Shown: in pieces, positions 10,901 to 20,428 of the stretch
How positions within the stretch are numbered: the stretch's first letter is position 1
Layout of the letters: the number at the start of each line of letters is the position of its first letter
DNA from: Chloracidobacterium sp.
Lineage (GTDB): Bacteria; Acidobacteriota; Blastocatellia; Pyrinomonadales; Pyrinomonadaceae
Assembly (NCBI GenBank): GCA_016716305.1
Contig: JADJWP010000001.1
Coordinates: forward strand, 1 to 64,000
Reading direction: 5' to 3'
DNA: 64,000 nt
Translations under genes and position numbers: made by a program
The notes under the pieces: generated by a model
What the model saw: the letters and a program-made list of their open reading frames with translations, nothing else
Told to the model about the DNA's origin: nothing
Databases searched by the model: none

Positions 10901-12554
10901 CCAGACGAAGGACTGCTTGATCTTGAATTTTGTCGCGGAGAACACCCGTGAAGGTAGGGTGATGGAAAAACTGCTTACAAAACTTGAGGAAATCAGTTCT
11001 GAGCTTGGGCGTGATCATGTTTTCGATGTTGTTGGCGAGCTGCTCCAGCCTAACGAGATTGAGAGGCTTTTCCGAGACTTGTACGCTCACAATTTAACCG
11101 AAGATGTTATTACGTCCCGAATCGTGGAGCAGGTCGATATTGAGAAGATCAAGAAGATTTCTGAGTCCACATTGGAAGGTCTCGCGAAGCGGAATCTCAA
11201 CATTTCGGCCCTGACGCAAGAACGTGAGAAAGCGAAAGAGCGGAGACTTGTTCCAGAAGTAATCGAAGATTTCTTTTTGAGTGCCTCTCCGGTTTCAGGA
11301 GTTCAACCTAAAGAGATCGGTGGAAAGGAAAAAACTTTCCGTGTCGGACGCCTTCCTCGCCCATTACAAGTGATTGGTGAAAGACTGGAGCCAAAATTCG
11401 GAAGACTCACGAGAGACTATAAACAAATTGTATTCGCTAGAGAGTTTGCAGAAAAAGACCCGTCCTCAGAATGGGTCACTCCGGGACATCCGCTCTTCGA
11501 AGCTGTCCGAGAAGATGTTGAGGAAAAGGTCAAGAAGGACCTCCAGAAAGGTAGTTTTCTTTATGATCTAAATACAAGCGAACCCTACCGCCTAGACGTA
11601 TTTACAGCCGCAATCAAAGATGGGCTTGGGGAAACCGTACACAAACGGATTTTCGTGGTCAAAACGGCGATGTCAGGCGAGCAAGAACTTCGCGAGCCAA
11701 CCCTTTTCCTCGACCTAGCTCTTAGCGACAAAGGGTCTGGCGTTTCAGAAAGCGTAACGAGTTCGTCACTGCCAGGAAAGGACGACAGTGAAGCTTATTT
11801 GCTCAGCGAAGCTATGGACGGGCTGCTTGCAGACGTTCAGGCTGAGCGCCAAAAACAATCAGGCATGGTGCTCGAACACGTTCAAATTAGCCTTAATGCC
11901 CTTCTCGCTCGTCAGAATGTAAGGCACATGGATCTACTGGACAAGCAGTTGCGCGGTGATTCGTCTGAGCCTCTTGAGGCGAATCTAAAGACTGTTGAAG
12001 ACAAGCTCGACGATCTTAATAAACGTCTCGAAAAACGAACTACCGAGATCGAGCAGGAAAGAAATTGTTCGATCGGCGACGTTACATTCGTTGGAAGCTG
12101 TTGGGTGCTACCCCATCCGGAACGCCAAACACCTGAGATCGCACGAATGGTTAGCGATGCAGATATAGAACGGCGGGCTGTAGATTTCGTGATAGCCCAC
12201 GAACAGGCTCATGGCCGAATCGTCGAGTCGGTCGAATCTCAGAACCGTGGATTCGATCTGATATCGCGACTGCCTCACCCTGAAGATCCTCAGACTGCAA
12301 TGGATGTCAGGTTCATCGAGGTAAAAGGAAGATCCGCAGTTGGTGAGATCGCACTAACCACGAACGAATATAAAACGGCCGGGCGACTGAAACACGATTA
12401 CTGGCTTTATGTTGTTTTTGACGCAGGGTCCGAAACGCCAGACCTAAACATTATCCGCGATCCGGCTCGACTTGGCTGGGAGCCGCTTTCGATTGTCGAG
12501 CGTTATCATGTAGGAGCAAGTGTTATCCAGGCTGCCGGTTCACAAGAGAGATGA
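7983..12554 (+). CDS. SNF2/SF2 helicase with C-terminal DUF3883 domain (Hma helicase)
   Basis: 1523 aa, intact. Residues 1-160 are a module possibly related to DUF1822 (weak). The SF2 core follows: Walker A DDPGAGKTIMAG (about residue 508), DEAH box VVDEAHKLSA (about 605), motif III LLMTATPHKGDP, then helicase-C with LLIFTEH, VMVATEAAGEGINLQ and motif VI EQRMGRIHRYGQ (about 969). A charged helical region leads to a C-terminal DUF3883 domain with FIEVKGRS (about 1442), a nuclease-like E-x-K pattern. Helicase+DUF3883 beside DUF1156 methylase and DUF499 ATPase defines the Hma-type phage-defence architecture. Its stop overlaps the next start by 4 nt (ATGA), showing translational coupling. Confidence 0.88.
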   Translation: MNANIRLEITREVLENAAASAQAASTKKAKQRLLVSQAVSLTFRDHLEKDHGLECFDGRAEKSDYSDLLDVNDFAVNGWSVEVRTATDSDERAIYIPTIPMIVGFLSDYYVAAIVDRHLTIVEILGFANRKLVADADLAPNGLMAILPEDELLSIEEFVSLIHASHTQDAESIRLFEEWTTRAGRLSRKLEQILGGESDLTLEDRDRLAASLSDEVLRLYGEKAPPLGIEQLMVKLKDRFNLGEVIRKHPSSPILFSNSTREEQVSSDPATERKLLKDELPVARRVGLYRRFLESPEEHNAHKNTVTLIDKITDGSYQVSPPKRAQQRELNSLDAKTSESQAIPPISDDVEQTETDEWFSELDRTSTEEQLEKQDAFDPKQIMAEIIPNVILVGSLFNEPVRVITTQSVGEKLKIIGKGLNTGKVHEPILSAEQIATLQITSDTPTFDGNPLKFKLGIESLRLKLAYEYDPFFALSVARVDPLPHQLEAVYDYFLKLPRIRFLLADDPGAGKTIMAGLLIKELKLRGLIKRILIITPAALSFQWQREMKDKFREDFRVIKGGDMRSQYGVNPFQDIDQVVTSVSWVSTQDYAKQSLLRSEWDLIVVDEAHKLSAYGNDKTTLAYRLGEDLFPKSDHLLLMTATPHKGDPKNFRKFLELLDPDVYGDIESLEQAMERKEAPFYLRRTKEALVTFPDPETGKSKKLFTKRNVHTIAFNIDADEADLYNALTGYVEEQSIKASHAENRSQGRILGFTMAMLQRRFASSIYALRRSLQRMKDKRQAILDDPQKYIEEQKRKQLPDNYEDLPDEEQQRIMADLEDFVAFFDPDDLREEIEKLGELIIMAEDLESREIETKLSRLKEEITSRGIFDDPKNKLLIFTEHADTLKYLVEKIREWGLSVTQISGSMKVGDSEERGTRIFAEREFKESVQVMVATEAAGEGINLQFCWFMINYDMPWNPMRLEQRMGRIHRYGQTKDCLILNFVAENTREGRVMEKLLTKLEEISSELGRDHVFDVVGELLQPNEIERLFRDLYAHNLTEDVITSRIVEQVDIEKIKKISESTLEGLAKRNLNISALTQEREKAKERRLVPEVIEDFFLSASPVSGVQPKEIGGKEKTFRVGRLPRPLQVIGERLEPKFGRLTRDYKQIVFAREFAEKDPSSEWVTPGHPLFEAVREDVEEKVKKDLQKGSFLYDLNTSEPYRLDVFTAAIKDGLGETVHKRIFVVKTAMSGEQELREPTLFLDLALSDKGSGVSESVTSSSLPGKDDSEAYLLSEAMDGLLADVQAERQKQSGMVLEHVQISLNALLARQNVRHMDLLDKQLRGDSSEPLEANLKTVEDKLDDLNKRLEKRTTEIEQERNCSIGDVTFVGSCWVLPHPERQTPEIARMVSDADIERRAVDFVIAHEQAHGRIVESVESQNRGFDLISRLPHPEDPQTAMDVRFIEVKGRSAVGEIALTTNEYKTAGRLKHDYWLYVVFDAGSETPDLNIIRDPARLGWEPLSIVERYHVGASVIQAAGSQER

Positions 12555-13735
12555 AAGTAAGGAACTCATCGGGCCGCGAATATTACATTCAGCGTGCAAA
12601 AGACGACCGGATGGCAAACTGGTGCTCGCGCGTTACGCCCGTAGTTCTGGAATTTGACGGCGTGCGGGCCGACGCGTACGCGGATACTGATCGGTCAGAC
12701 TGGATCTACATCCGGTTCAACGACACTACGTATTGCCATTGGGCAAAAGAAGCCGGTGGATTCGACCTTTTGGATGAAACCCACCTTGAGATCTCTGATC
12801 ACGGCCGGACATATCGCAAGAGAGATCATGTTGGTGACAATGTTGATAACCGGTCCTCTTCGAAATCGGATGGTGATGACCGCTTATTGACGCGTGAGGA
12901 TTTGGAAGCAGTTGTCGCTCATTTGCCTGCTCTTAAAGCGGCCGTTGCCGAACGTGACACTGACCCAGCCACGAAAGGACACGAGTATTCGAAAGATTTT
13001 GGTTCGATCGTGAGGCAAATCGTTCATGAGTTCCATTCCCGTCAGTTCATGTATGCGTTCGACTACATGGGCTGGATGGATGAAGGCCGACGCCTCATGG
13101 AGGATTCTGAAGGCTTAGCCGCAGCAGATCTTGAAACCATCCGCAAGTTGCTTGTTGTCCACTGGCGATCGGATTACTGGGATTCGGATAATGAACATTG
13201 GGAACACATCGCCGCGACCGGACATCTTTCGGCTCTGCTTGAACGGCTAGCAGTAATAGCGATTGAGTTGGAGCCGTCACCACAAAAAAGCGTCGGTAAA
13301 TTTACTTGGGAAGATGGCGATATTGACAAAACGTCAATTCAGTTGCCCGAATCAGATTCCGACAATACGCAGGAATTTGTTCCGCCTGGATCGGACAAAT
13401 ACAAAGCAGCATTTGCAGAGGTCCGCGAGAGTTTGACGGAGAATCAGTTAAGAATGCTTCGCGCACACTATCATTCCGGTGGTCGAGCGATCACGGTACG
13501 AGAACTCGCTACCGCAATGGGCTATGACGATTTTAATCAAGGGAACCTCCAATATGGATCACTTGCAAAAAAATTGCTCCGCGCAATGGGCCGGGACGCT
13601 CGTGTCAAGATAATGGTATTCGGTGAACTCGTTTCCCGAAGAGAATTTGGTTTAGAAATGCATATCGTAATGCATGACGCCGTTGCCGCAGCCTTAAAGG
13701 AACTGAAATGGTTCAATGAAGTAGCAACAGATTAG
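12551..13735 (+). CDS. Hma-embedded protein: DUF6508-like plus wHTH-like domain
   Basis: 394 aa. Residues about 1-95 hold a small domain with many Trp/Tyr (YYIQRAKDDRMANWC...WIYIRFND). Residues about 150-240 resemble DUF6508: DFGSIVRQIVHEFHSRQFMYAFDYMGWM ... LLVVHWRSDYW. The C-terminal third (LTENQLRMLRAHYHS, TVRELATAMGYDDFNQGN, LQYGSLAKKLLRAMG) matches the winged-helix-like module that precedes HNH domains in restriction-type proteins, but no HNH follows. It is coupled to the helicase by a 4-nt overlap and lies 20 nt before the methylase. A role in DNA recognition or modulation of the system is inference. Confidence 0.6.
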   Translation: MKVRNSSGREYYIQRAKDDRMANWCSRVTPVVLEFDGVRADAYADTDRSDWIYIRFNDTTYCHWAKEAGGFDLLDETHLEISDHGRTYRKRDHVGDNVDNRSSSKSDGDDRLLTREDLEAVVAHLPALKAAVAERDTDPATKGHEYSKDFGSIVRQIVHEFHSRQFMYAFDYMGWMDEGRRLMEDSEGLAAADLETIRKLLVVHWRSDYWDSDNEHWEHIAATGHLSALLERLAVIAIELEPSPQKSVGKFTWEDGDIDKTSIQLPESDSDNTQEFVPPGSDKYKAAFAEVRESLTENQLRMLRAHYHSGGRAITVRELATAMGYDDFNQGNLQYGSLAKKLLRAMGRDARVKIMVFGELVSRREFGLEMHIVMHDAVAAALKELKWFNEVATD

Positions 13736-13755
13736 AGGCAGAAGAAAGAAGGTAA

Positions 13756-16721
13756 ATGAATCAATATCCCAAAAGACTTATCGAAGTGGATCTTCCGATC
13801 AAAAGGATCTCCGCGCACGCTCGACGCGAAAAGAGTATCCGACATGGACATATCTCGACGCTTCATATTTGGTGGGCACGACGGCCATTGGCCGCGTGCC
13901 GTGCAGTGATCTGTGCCTCATTGTGGTTTGACCCGGCGGACAAGAACTGTCCAGAAAGTTTTCGAGGGATTGCTCGTGAACAGATGCGTCTTTGGGGTGA
14001 ACATCAACGCTCTCTAATGAGCAGCGAGAGCTTTGATGCGTTTGAGAAAGCAAATAAGAACGCTAATTTGTATGAAGACAATATATATCTCCGGGGACTG
14101 TTACTAGATTTCGTAGCTGATTTTTCCAACTGGGACAACTCTACCAATGAAAGCTTCTTGGAAACAAGTCGTTTAATAACGGACGCAGCACACTTAGCTA
14201 ACGGGGGCGAACCCGGAACACGGCCGCTTGTTGTGGACCCTTTTGCTGGCGGCGGAGCGATACCGCTTGAAGCCTTGCGAGTAGGGGCGGATGCATTTGC
14301 ATCAGACTTAAATCCGGTCGCTGTTTTACTTAATAAGGTCGTTCTCGAATACATTCCGAAATACGGCCAACGCCTTGCCGATGAGGTCCGCAGATGTGGC
14401 AAAGAGATAAACAAACAAGCTTCAAAGAAACTTGAGGCTTTCTATCCAAAGGGCTCGGACGGATCAATACCCATTGCGTACATTTGGGCCCGCACCGTAA
14501 GGTGTGAGGGCCCGAGTTGCGGAACTGAGATTCCGCTACTACGCACACTTACTCTGACGAAATCAGGGCATAAATGGCATTTGCAACTAGATCCTGATGA
14601 ATCCGGCGAGATACGAGTCACAATATCTGAAGGAAGTAAGTCGTCCGGAATGCCGACCGTTACGGCCGGCAAGGCGATTTGTCCGCGATGCGGGCACACC
14701 ACTGCGGCAAGTGCAGTAAAAGCGCAACTCTCCAGCCGACGCGGGGGGACTAACGACGCTCGACTAGTGGCGGTTTACGTTCTACGTAAAAGCGGTGACA
14801 GGGCCTTTCGAGTGCCCGAAGTCTCGGAGAAAGAATTGAATTCGGCAGCACAATCTCATTTAGACGTCGAATCTCTACCAACGGACAAAATAAACCCGAC
14901 AAGACCGTATAAGAACAGTCGTGGTCTTAGCGCAGTCACAAGAATTGGCATAACTCAGTTTCGCGATCTCTACAGTTGGCGTCAATCACTCGTATTGCAG
15001 AGCTTTCGAAAACTTGTAAAAGATCTAGAGATTTCGAAGGACGACGTGGAATTTGAAGTTGCCGTCCGCACGGTTCTAAACTGCGCTCTCTCGAAATTCA
15101 TTCCGCAGAACTGTACTCTTGCTCGCTGGGATGCGGGCCGCTCAACGGTGGTGGGAGCGTTTGGCAAACAGGCACTACAGATTACGTCCGATTTTGCCGA
15201 AGTGAATCCGATTAGCGACGTCGGAGGAAGCTGGTCCAGTGCTCTGGACTGGGTAGATCGAGTTATTCACGCGAATCTTGCAATAACCAACCCGGAGGCA
15301 ATCGGAGCTCTTCCGAGCTCAAGAACAAGTTCAACCAGACGACAGCGTCGATGCATTGATAACCGATCCGCCGTACTTTGCTGCAATTCCCTACGCCGAC
15401 CTGTCGAATGTTTTCTATGTTTGGGAACGGGATTTCATTCGAGATGTGCATCCGGAGTTATTTTCCAATGGATTGGTTAACCAGGTAGACGAGATAATAG
15501 TGACGAACGCGAATTGTGCTCGTGATGGTGTTGAAAAGACCTCGGAGTTCTTTGAATCTGAAATGAGAACCGCTCTATCCGCTCAACGTCGAAGTATTCG
15601 GCCCAACGGAATTGCATTGATCGTATTCGCGGATAGCGCCACAGATTCCTGGGAAGCCATTCTCAAAGCTATCGTCTCTTCCGGCTGGTATATTACGGGT
15701 CTTGGCCAATTGATACAGAACTTCAAAATCGGACGCAGGCCACCGAGTCCGCATCGCTCAATCGTCCGTACATGTAGTTTGTCGGCCAAGAGAAGATGCT
15801 AACGGCGAACTGACCAATGAGGTCGGCGACTGGCGAGACGTGATGCGGGAACTGCCTGTTCGTATCCATTCCTGGATGCCACGATTGGCTGAAGAGGGTG
15901 TTGTCGGTGCCGATGCGATCTTTGCGTGTTTGGGTCCTGCCTTAGAAATTTTCTCGAAATACGCATCGGTTGAAAAGCCGAATGGCGATACGGTAGAGCT
16001 ACGTGAGTATCTGGAGCACGTGTGGGCGGCCGTTGCTAAAGAAGCTCTCAATATGATTTTTGCCGGCGCTGACACTGCCGGATTTGAGGAAGACGCTCGG
16101 TTGACAGCGATGTGGTTGTGGACACTTTTTTCAGGAACCACAAATACAAATCTTGATGACAAAGAGGACGGCAGCGATGACGAAAGCAGTGACGATGACG
16201 AAAACGCCGGTAGCAGAAAGAAGACGTCTGGCTACGTTCTGGAATACGATGCTGCCCGTAAGATTGCCAAGGCTTGGGAGCTCATCTCGAGGATCTTGAT
16301 TCGATTATCGAGATAAAAGGCGACAAAGCTCGTTTGCTGCCCGTAAGCGAGCGGGCTAGAGATCTGTTCGGGATTCATTCGGCGGAAACGGGAGCAGGAG
16401 AGAGCAGACGCAAAACTAAGAATAAGGCTCAGGGCAAACTTTTCTCCGAAATGGATGACGGGGACTTCGAGACAACGTTAGGTGTCGGTGGACCTCCAAA
16501 TTCTGCCTCGACCACATTGGATAGAGTTCACCAAACGATGCTCCTTTTTCGGAGCGGGACGCAGCGATGCAGTGAAACGGTTTCTGGTCGATGATGGCGT
16601 TGGGAATAGCGAGAACTTCTGGCGTCTCGCCGACAATCTTTCGAAACTCTACCCAACTGGAAGCGAAGAAAAACGCTGGGTCGATGGCGTTTTGGCTAGG
16701 AGGAAAGGACTCGGATTCTAA
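13756..16721 (+). CDS. DUF1156 adenine-specific DNA methylase, several frameshifts
   Basis: About 985 aa when repaired. The N terminus is the DUF1156 signature: KRLIEVDLPIKRISAHARREKSIRHGHISTLHIWWARRPLAA. The SAM motif is VVDPFAGGGAIPLEAL (about residue 160), a zinc ribbon follows (CEGPSC about 250, CPRC about 309), and the N6-adenine motif DPPY lies at about 15365 (LITDPPYFAAIPYADLSN). The frame changes near 15300-15325, 15705, 15760, 16290-16316 and at a T5 run near 16545; each time conserved sequence resumes in another frame (SSVHVVCRPRE, LEDLDSIIEIKG, GAGRSDAVKRFL). It would modify host DNA to mark self. Whether the breaks are real decides whether the system can work. Confidence 0.8.
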
Positions 16722-16723
16722 GC

Positions 16724-17191
16724 ATGCAAGCTCGACAGGCAATAACTGACGCGGATCGTGACCTGCTGAGATCCATTCTCAAGCAGGATAACGAACGCAT
16801 CCAAAATGAGATAGCCGACGCGACCGCCGAGATAGTTTTCGAGCTTGCCTTCGAAGGAGGCGGCATCGAGGTCACCCAATTTACGACAGCGGAAGGAAAA
16901 GTGTATTTCCGTAACTCGGGAACGAGCATGAGGCTTGATGACAACGATGACGAAGAGTGGGTAGATTGGCAATCTGATCCCACGACTTCGTTCGAAGGAG
17001 CACTAAGAGATCTGAAAATGGGCAGGGATATTTTGTGTATCTCGCCAATCAGGCTTCATCGGGATTACTCCGAGCTAGTGCGGCGGCATATCGAAGCCGC
17101 CCTTGCAGAAGTGACATCTGACGATCGAGAACGAATGGGAACGTCCCTTCCCCACAGCGTTGAAGGATGGTTTTCAAGAATTAGGCATTAG
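16724..17191 (+). CDS. Hma-embedded small protein of unknown function
   Basis: 155 aa, acidic, between methylase (3 nt) and ATPase (8 nt). The N-terminal half is helical (ADRDLLRSILKQDNERIQNEI) and could form a coiled coil; the middle contains FELAFEGGGIEVTQF and an acidic DDNDDEEWVDW stretch; the C-terminal half contains two predicted helices. I do not recognise a family. A strong AGGAGGAAAGG precedes it at 16698-16708 with long spacing. Its fixed position in the operon argues for a working part or an embedded passenger of the defence system. Confidence 0.55.
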   Translation: MQARQAITDADRDLLRSILKQDNERIQNEIADATAEIVFELAFEGGGIEVTQFTTAEGKVYFRNSGTSMRLDDNDDEEWVDWQSDPTTSFEGALRDLKMGRDILCISPIRLHRDYSELVRRHIEAALAEVTSDDRERMGTSLPHSVEGWFSRIRH

Positions 17192-17198
17192 GAAGAAT

Positions 17199-19970
17199 AT
17201 GGCATTAAAACCCTGGTACAACGTAGTAACGCCCCGCGAAGACCTTCGCGAAGGACGCCCATTAGATGCGTCGGAATTTGCGGCGCATCTTGAACTCATA
17301 CGCGACGGCAAAGCTCCAAAGGACTATACCGATCCAAAAACGTTCTTTGAACGAACGTATATGACCAAGAGTCTGACGGATCTTGCATCTGAGGTTATCA
17401 GGCGCCTCGCGGGCGAAACGACCGAGACCAACGCGATCTTTAACATGGCCACGCAGTTCGGTGGTGGTAAGACCCACGCGTTGACCCTGCTCTATCATCT
17501 GGCCGGCAATGGTTCGAATGCGAACGAATGGCAGGGCGTCCAAAAACTACTTCTCAAAGCCAATATAGCTTCAGTCCCAGAGGCGAAGACCGCAATTTTG
17601 GTCGGCACGGAGTTCGATTCGATTAGAGGTCGAGGCGGCGACGACGGTACGCCTCTTCGCAAAACGCCTTGGGGCGAGATAGCTTTTCAGCTCGGCGGCG
17701 AAGAAGGCTTTGCAGCCGTTGCAAAGCACGACGAACTGGGACAGGCTCCCGGCGGCGACGTAATTCGAGACTTCCTTCCCGACAAGCCGTGTCTCATCCT
17801 GATGGATGAGTTGATGAACTACATAACGCGACACCGCAAGAGTGGCCTGTCCGCACAGTTCTACACGTTCCTGCAAAATCTTTCCGAAGAGGCTCGCGCA
17901 CGCAAGGGGATGGTTCTTGCCGTTTCGATTCCTGCTTCTGAACTCGAAATGTCTGCCGAGGATCAGAGTGACCACGATCGTTTAAAAAAGTTACTCGATC
18001 GTTTAGGAAAGCCGATTGCGATGTCAACAGAGAATGAAACCTTTGAGATCATTCGTCGCCGACTTTTTGAGTGGGATCCAAATTCGGTAGATGCGACCGG
18101 CAAGGTGATGCTTTCAAAGGAAGCGATCGCAACGTGCAATGCGTTTGGAGATTGGGTCGAGGAACACAAAGATCAGATGCCTCAGGTCTTTGACACTGAG
18201 AATGCCCGAAAAGCATTCGCCGAAACATACCCGTTCCACCCGATGACGCTATCTGTGTTTGAACGAAAGTGGCAGTCGCTTCCAAGATTCCAACGAACCC
18301 GCGGCGTTCTGCGGATGATGGCCCTTTGGGTTTCGCGTGCGTATGTCGATGGCTTTACGGGAGCGCATAAAGACCCGCTTATCTCGATGGGCACAGCACC
18401 GCTCAACGATCCCCTTTTTCGAGATGTAGTTTTCGAACAGCTCGGTGAAGAGAAATTGAAGGTGGCAGTGGATGCGGACATTTCAGGAAAGTCTGATTCT
18501 CATGCCATTCAACTGGATAAAGAGGCTTCAGACTCGATAAAGAAATCCAGGCTTCACCAGAAAGTCGCTACGGTAATTTTCTTCGAATCTAACGGTGGAC
18601 AGTCGAGAGGCGAAACCACCTTACCTGAAATTCACGCCGCAGTCGCCGAACCTGATTTGGACATCGGAAACGTAATCACGGTTCTCGAAGAACTTGCTGC
18701 AAATGCGTATTACCTGACTGTCGAAGGAAGCAAATACCGTTTCGGTATTGCTGCAAATCTAAACAAGATCCTTTCCGACAAGCGGGCCGCGATCGACGGA
18801 AAAGAAGTTGAATCTCGGGTTCGGCAGGAAGTTTTGGACGTATTCAAGAAAGGGTCTGGTATTGAACGGGTGTATTTTCCGGAACGAAGCAACCAGATTA
18901 CAGACCGCCCCATTCTGACGATCGTGGTCGGAGATCCGTCATCTCAGCTCAACGACCAGACAAAGGCAAACATCGGTCAGATGATCACTGAGAGCGGCCA
19001 GTCGGCCCGCACCTTCAAGAGTGCGTTGATCTGGGTAGTTTCGGACGCCGCTTCAACACTATTCAGTGATGCAAAAAAAGTGCTCGCTTGGGAAGCAATT
19101 GAGGGCGATCCGACGATCAGGATTGAGGATTCCCAAAAGGCACAGCTACGCGTAAACATCGAGAAAGCCCGACGCGATGTAAAAGAAAGTGTTTGGCGTA
19201 CATATAAGCATATCGTTTTGCTTGATAAGGACAATTCGCTTCGCATCATTGACCTCGGATTGGTGAATTCCAGCGGATACAGTTCGCTCTCGGAATGCAT
19301 TATCAATCGGCTAAAACAGGAAGGCGATGTCCAGGACTCGATCAGCCCAAACTTTCTTGTCCGTAACTGGTCGCCTGTCTTTGATACGTGGAGCGTTAAG
19401 TCCGTTCGCGATGCCTTTTTTGCTTCTCCACTATTCCCGAAACTACTTTCGGGCGATTCTATCAAGCAGACGATCATAAACGGCGTATCTGGCGGCCAGT
19501 TTGCTTACGTCATCAAATCAGGTGACGGCTATGATCCATTCCGTTTCAAAGAAGGGCTTCTGGCAAGCGAGGTCGAAATCGCGGATGACGTCTATATCCT
19601 GAAAAAAGAACTTGCCGAAAAGTACCTTGAGGCAAAACAAGCTCCCGCTCCTATAGGCAGACCGATGGATGACCCCGTTCCCCAGACACCAACAGAAGAT
19701 GCGCCTTCCAACAAACCAAGACGATGGTGCGGATGAACCGCCTCTTTTCAAACAAACGGTATTGCAAGAATTTTCTGGTCCGGTGAAATTTCGTCCCAGA
19801 AATGGTCGCTGTTCTACCAAAAAGTTCTTTTGAAATACCACGGGCAAGACCTGAAAATTTCCCTTAAGTTTGAAAGCGCCCCCGACGACGGGATTTCGAT
19901 GCAGAAGTTAGAAGAAACTAAATCCGCACTGCGCGAATTAGGACTCTCTGACGATGTGTCAACCGACTAA
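17199..19970 (+). CDS. DUF499 family AAA-like ATPase (Hma ATPase), internal stop
   Basis: About 923 aa to TAA 19968-19970. ATG 17199 (MALKPWYNVVTPREDLREG) fits the family start and has AGGAAG upstream. Walker A is FGGGKTHALTLLYH (about residue 87) and Walker B is CLILMDELMNYI (about 200), both typical of DUF499. A TGA at 19734-19736 interrupts the frame, but the same frame continues with GIARIFWSGEISSQKW and SLFYQKVLLKYHGQDLKIS to 19970. Between about 19705 and 19755 the alternate frame reads QDDGADEPPLF, which looks like an ordinary linker, so two compensating single-base indels explain the stop better than a real truncation. It is the last gene of the operon, followed by a terminator. Confidence 0.85.
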
Positions 19971-19991
19971 TTAACCCACCCTCAGCGATCC

Positions 19992-20045
19992 AAGGGCTTT
20001 CTTCTATCTCGCTAGCAATAGCCAGAAAGTAGAAAGCCCTTTTTG
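19992..20045 (+). terminator. rho-independent terminator after the Hma operon
   Basis: AAGGGCTTTCT (19992-20002) pairs with AGAAAGCCCTT (20031-20041), followed by a T run. A long loop separates the arms. It lies 22 nt after the repaired end of the DUF499 gene, closes the operon and separates it from the conserved elements ahead of the next operon. Confidence 0.75.
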
Positions 20046-20065
20046 TTAATTATTTCCGCCTCGAG

Positions 20066-20101
20066 TGAACAAATCACTTTTCCGATCCGGCCTAGGTATG
20101 A
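20066..20101 (+). promoter_or_regulatory. conserved 36-bp bipartite element, copy B
   Basis: TGAACAAATC, variable middle, GATCCGGCCTAGG, ending TGA. It matches copy A at the first ten positions and differs by one base in the second core. It stands between the terminator of the Hma operon and copy C, 46 nt before copy C, in tandem with it. Confidence 0.55.
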
Positions 20102-20147
20102 AGGACGGCAAATCGCCGCAAATAAATTCGGAAATGTCGGGGAAAAA

Positions 20148-20183
20148 TGAACAAAGCACATTCGTGATCCGGCATAGGAATGA
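20148..20183 (+). promoter_or_regulatory. conserved 36-bp bipartite element, copy C
   Basis: TGAACAAAGC, variable middle, GATCCGGCATAGG, ending TGA. It lies 27 nt upstream of the start of the 66-aa gene at 20210. The ATG inside the element (20180) is in frame with that gene, but the ribosome site favours 20210, so this ATG is probably part of the signal and not a start codon. Confidence 0.55.
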
Positions 20184-20209
20184 AAAGACACATTAGCAGG
20201 AGAAAAATC

Positions 20210-20410
20210 ATGAGAACACGCGAATTAACAGAAATAGTCGGACGCCGTGACGCGGAAGCAATCGGTCTTGCGTTGGAAGAAAACTGGAACGACTGGGGCC
20301 GTTTCGAACGCTCTGAAGCGACCGCCACAACGTATGCAGAACGACTTCGACGAATTGAAGACAGCTTGCTTGGAATAATTTATGGCGACCAGGACTTAAT
20401 TTTTGCTTAG
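20210..20410 (+). CDS. 66-aa protein of unknown function, head of second defence-like operon
   Basis: Starts at ATG 20210 with AGGAG at 20197-20201. Mostly helical and acidic (RRDAEAIGLALEENWNDWGRF ... YAERLRRIEDSLLG). No family recognised. It is followed after 18 nt by the nuclease gene and preceded by two tandem copies of the conserved element, mirroring the small gene at 6678 that follows copy A. That parallel suggests it belongs to the same regulatory unit, perhaps as an accessory or antitoxin-like partner; this is inference. Confidence 0.55.
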   Translation: MRTRELTEIVGRRDAEAIGLALEENWNDWGRFERSEATATTYAERLRRIEDSLLGIIYGDQDLIFA

Positions 20411-20428
20411 TCTGAAAAGGAGATTTTT

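Noticed and set aside
6678..19970. DISARM or BREX as the name of the system
   Set aside because: No DUF1998 (DrmB), PLD (DrmC), PglZ or BrxC/BrxL is present; the DUF1156 and DUF499 partners point to Hma.
17199..19970. Programmed frameshifting or stop readthrough to explain split genes
   Set aside because: The breaks occur in many unrelated genes, without slippery-site/hairpin signatures, and often in homopolymers.
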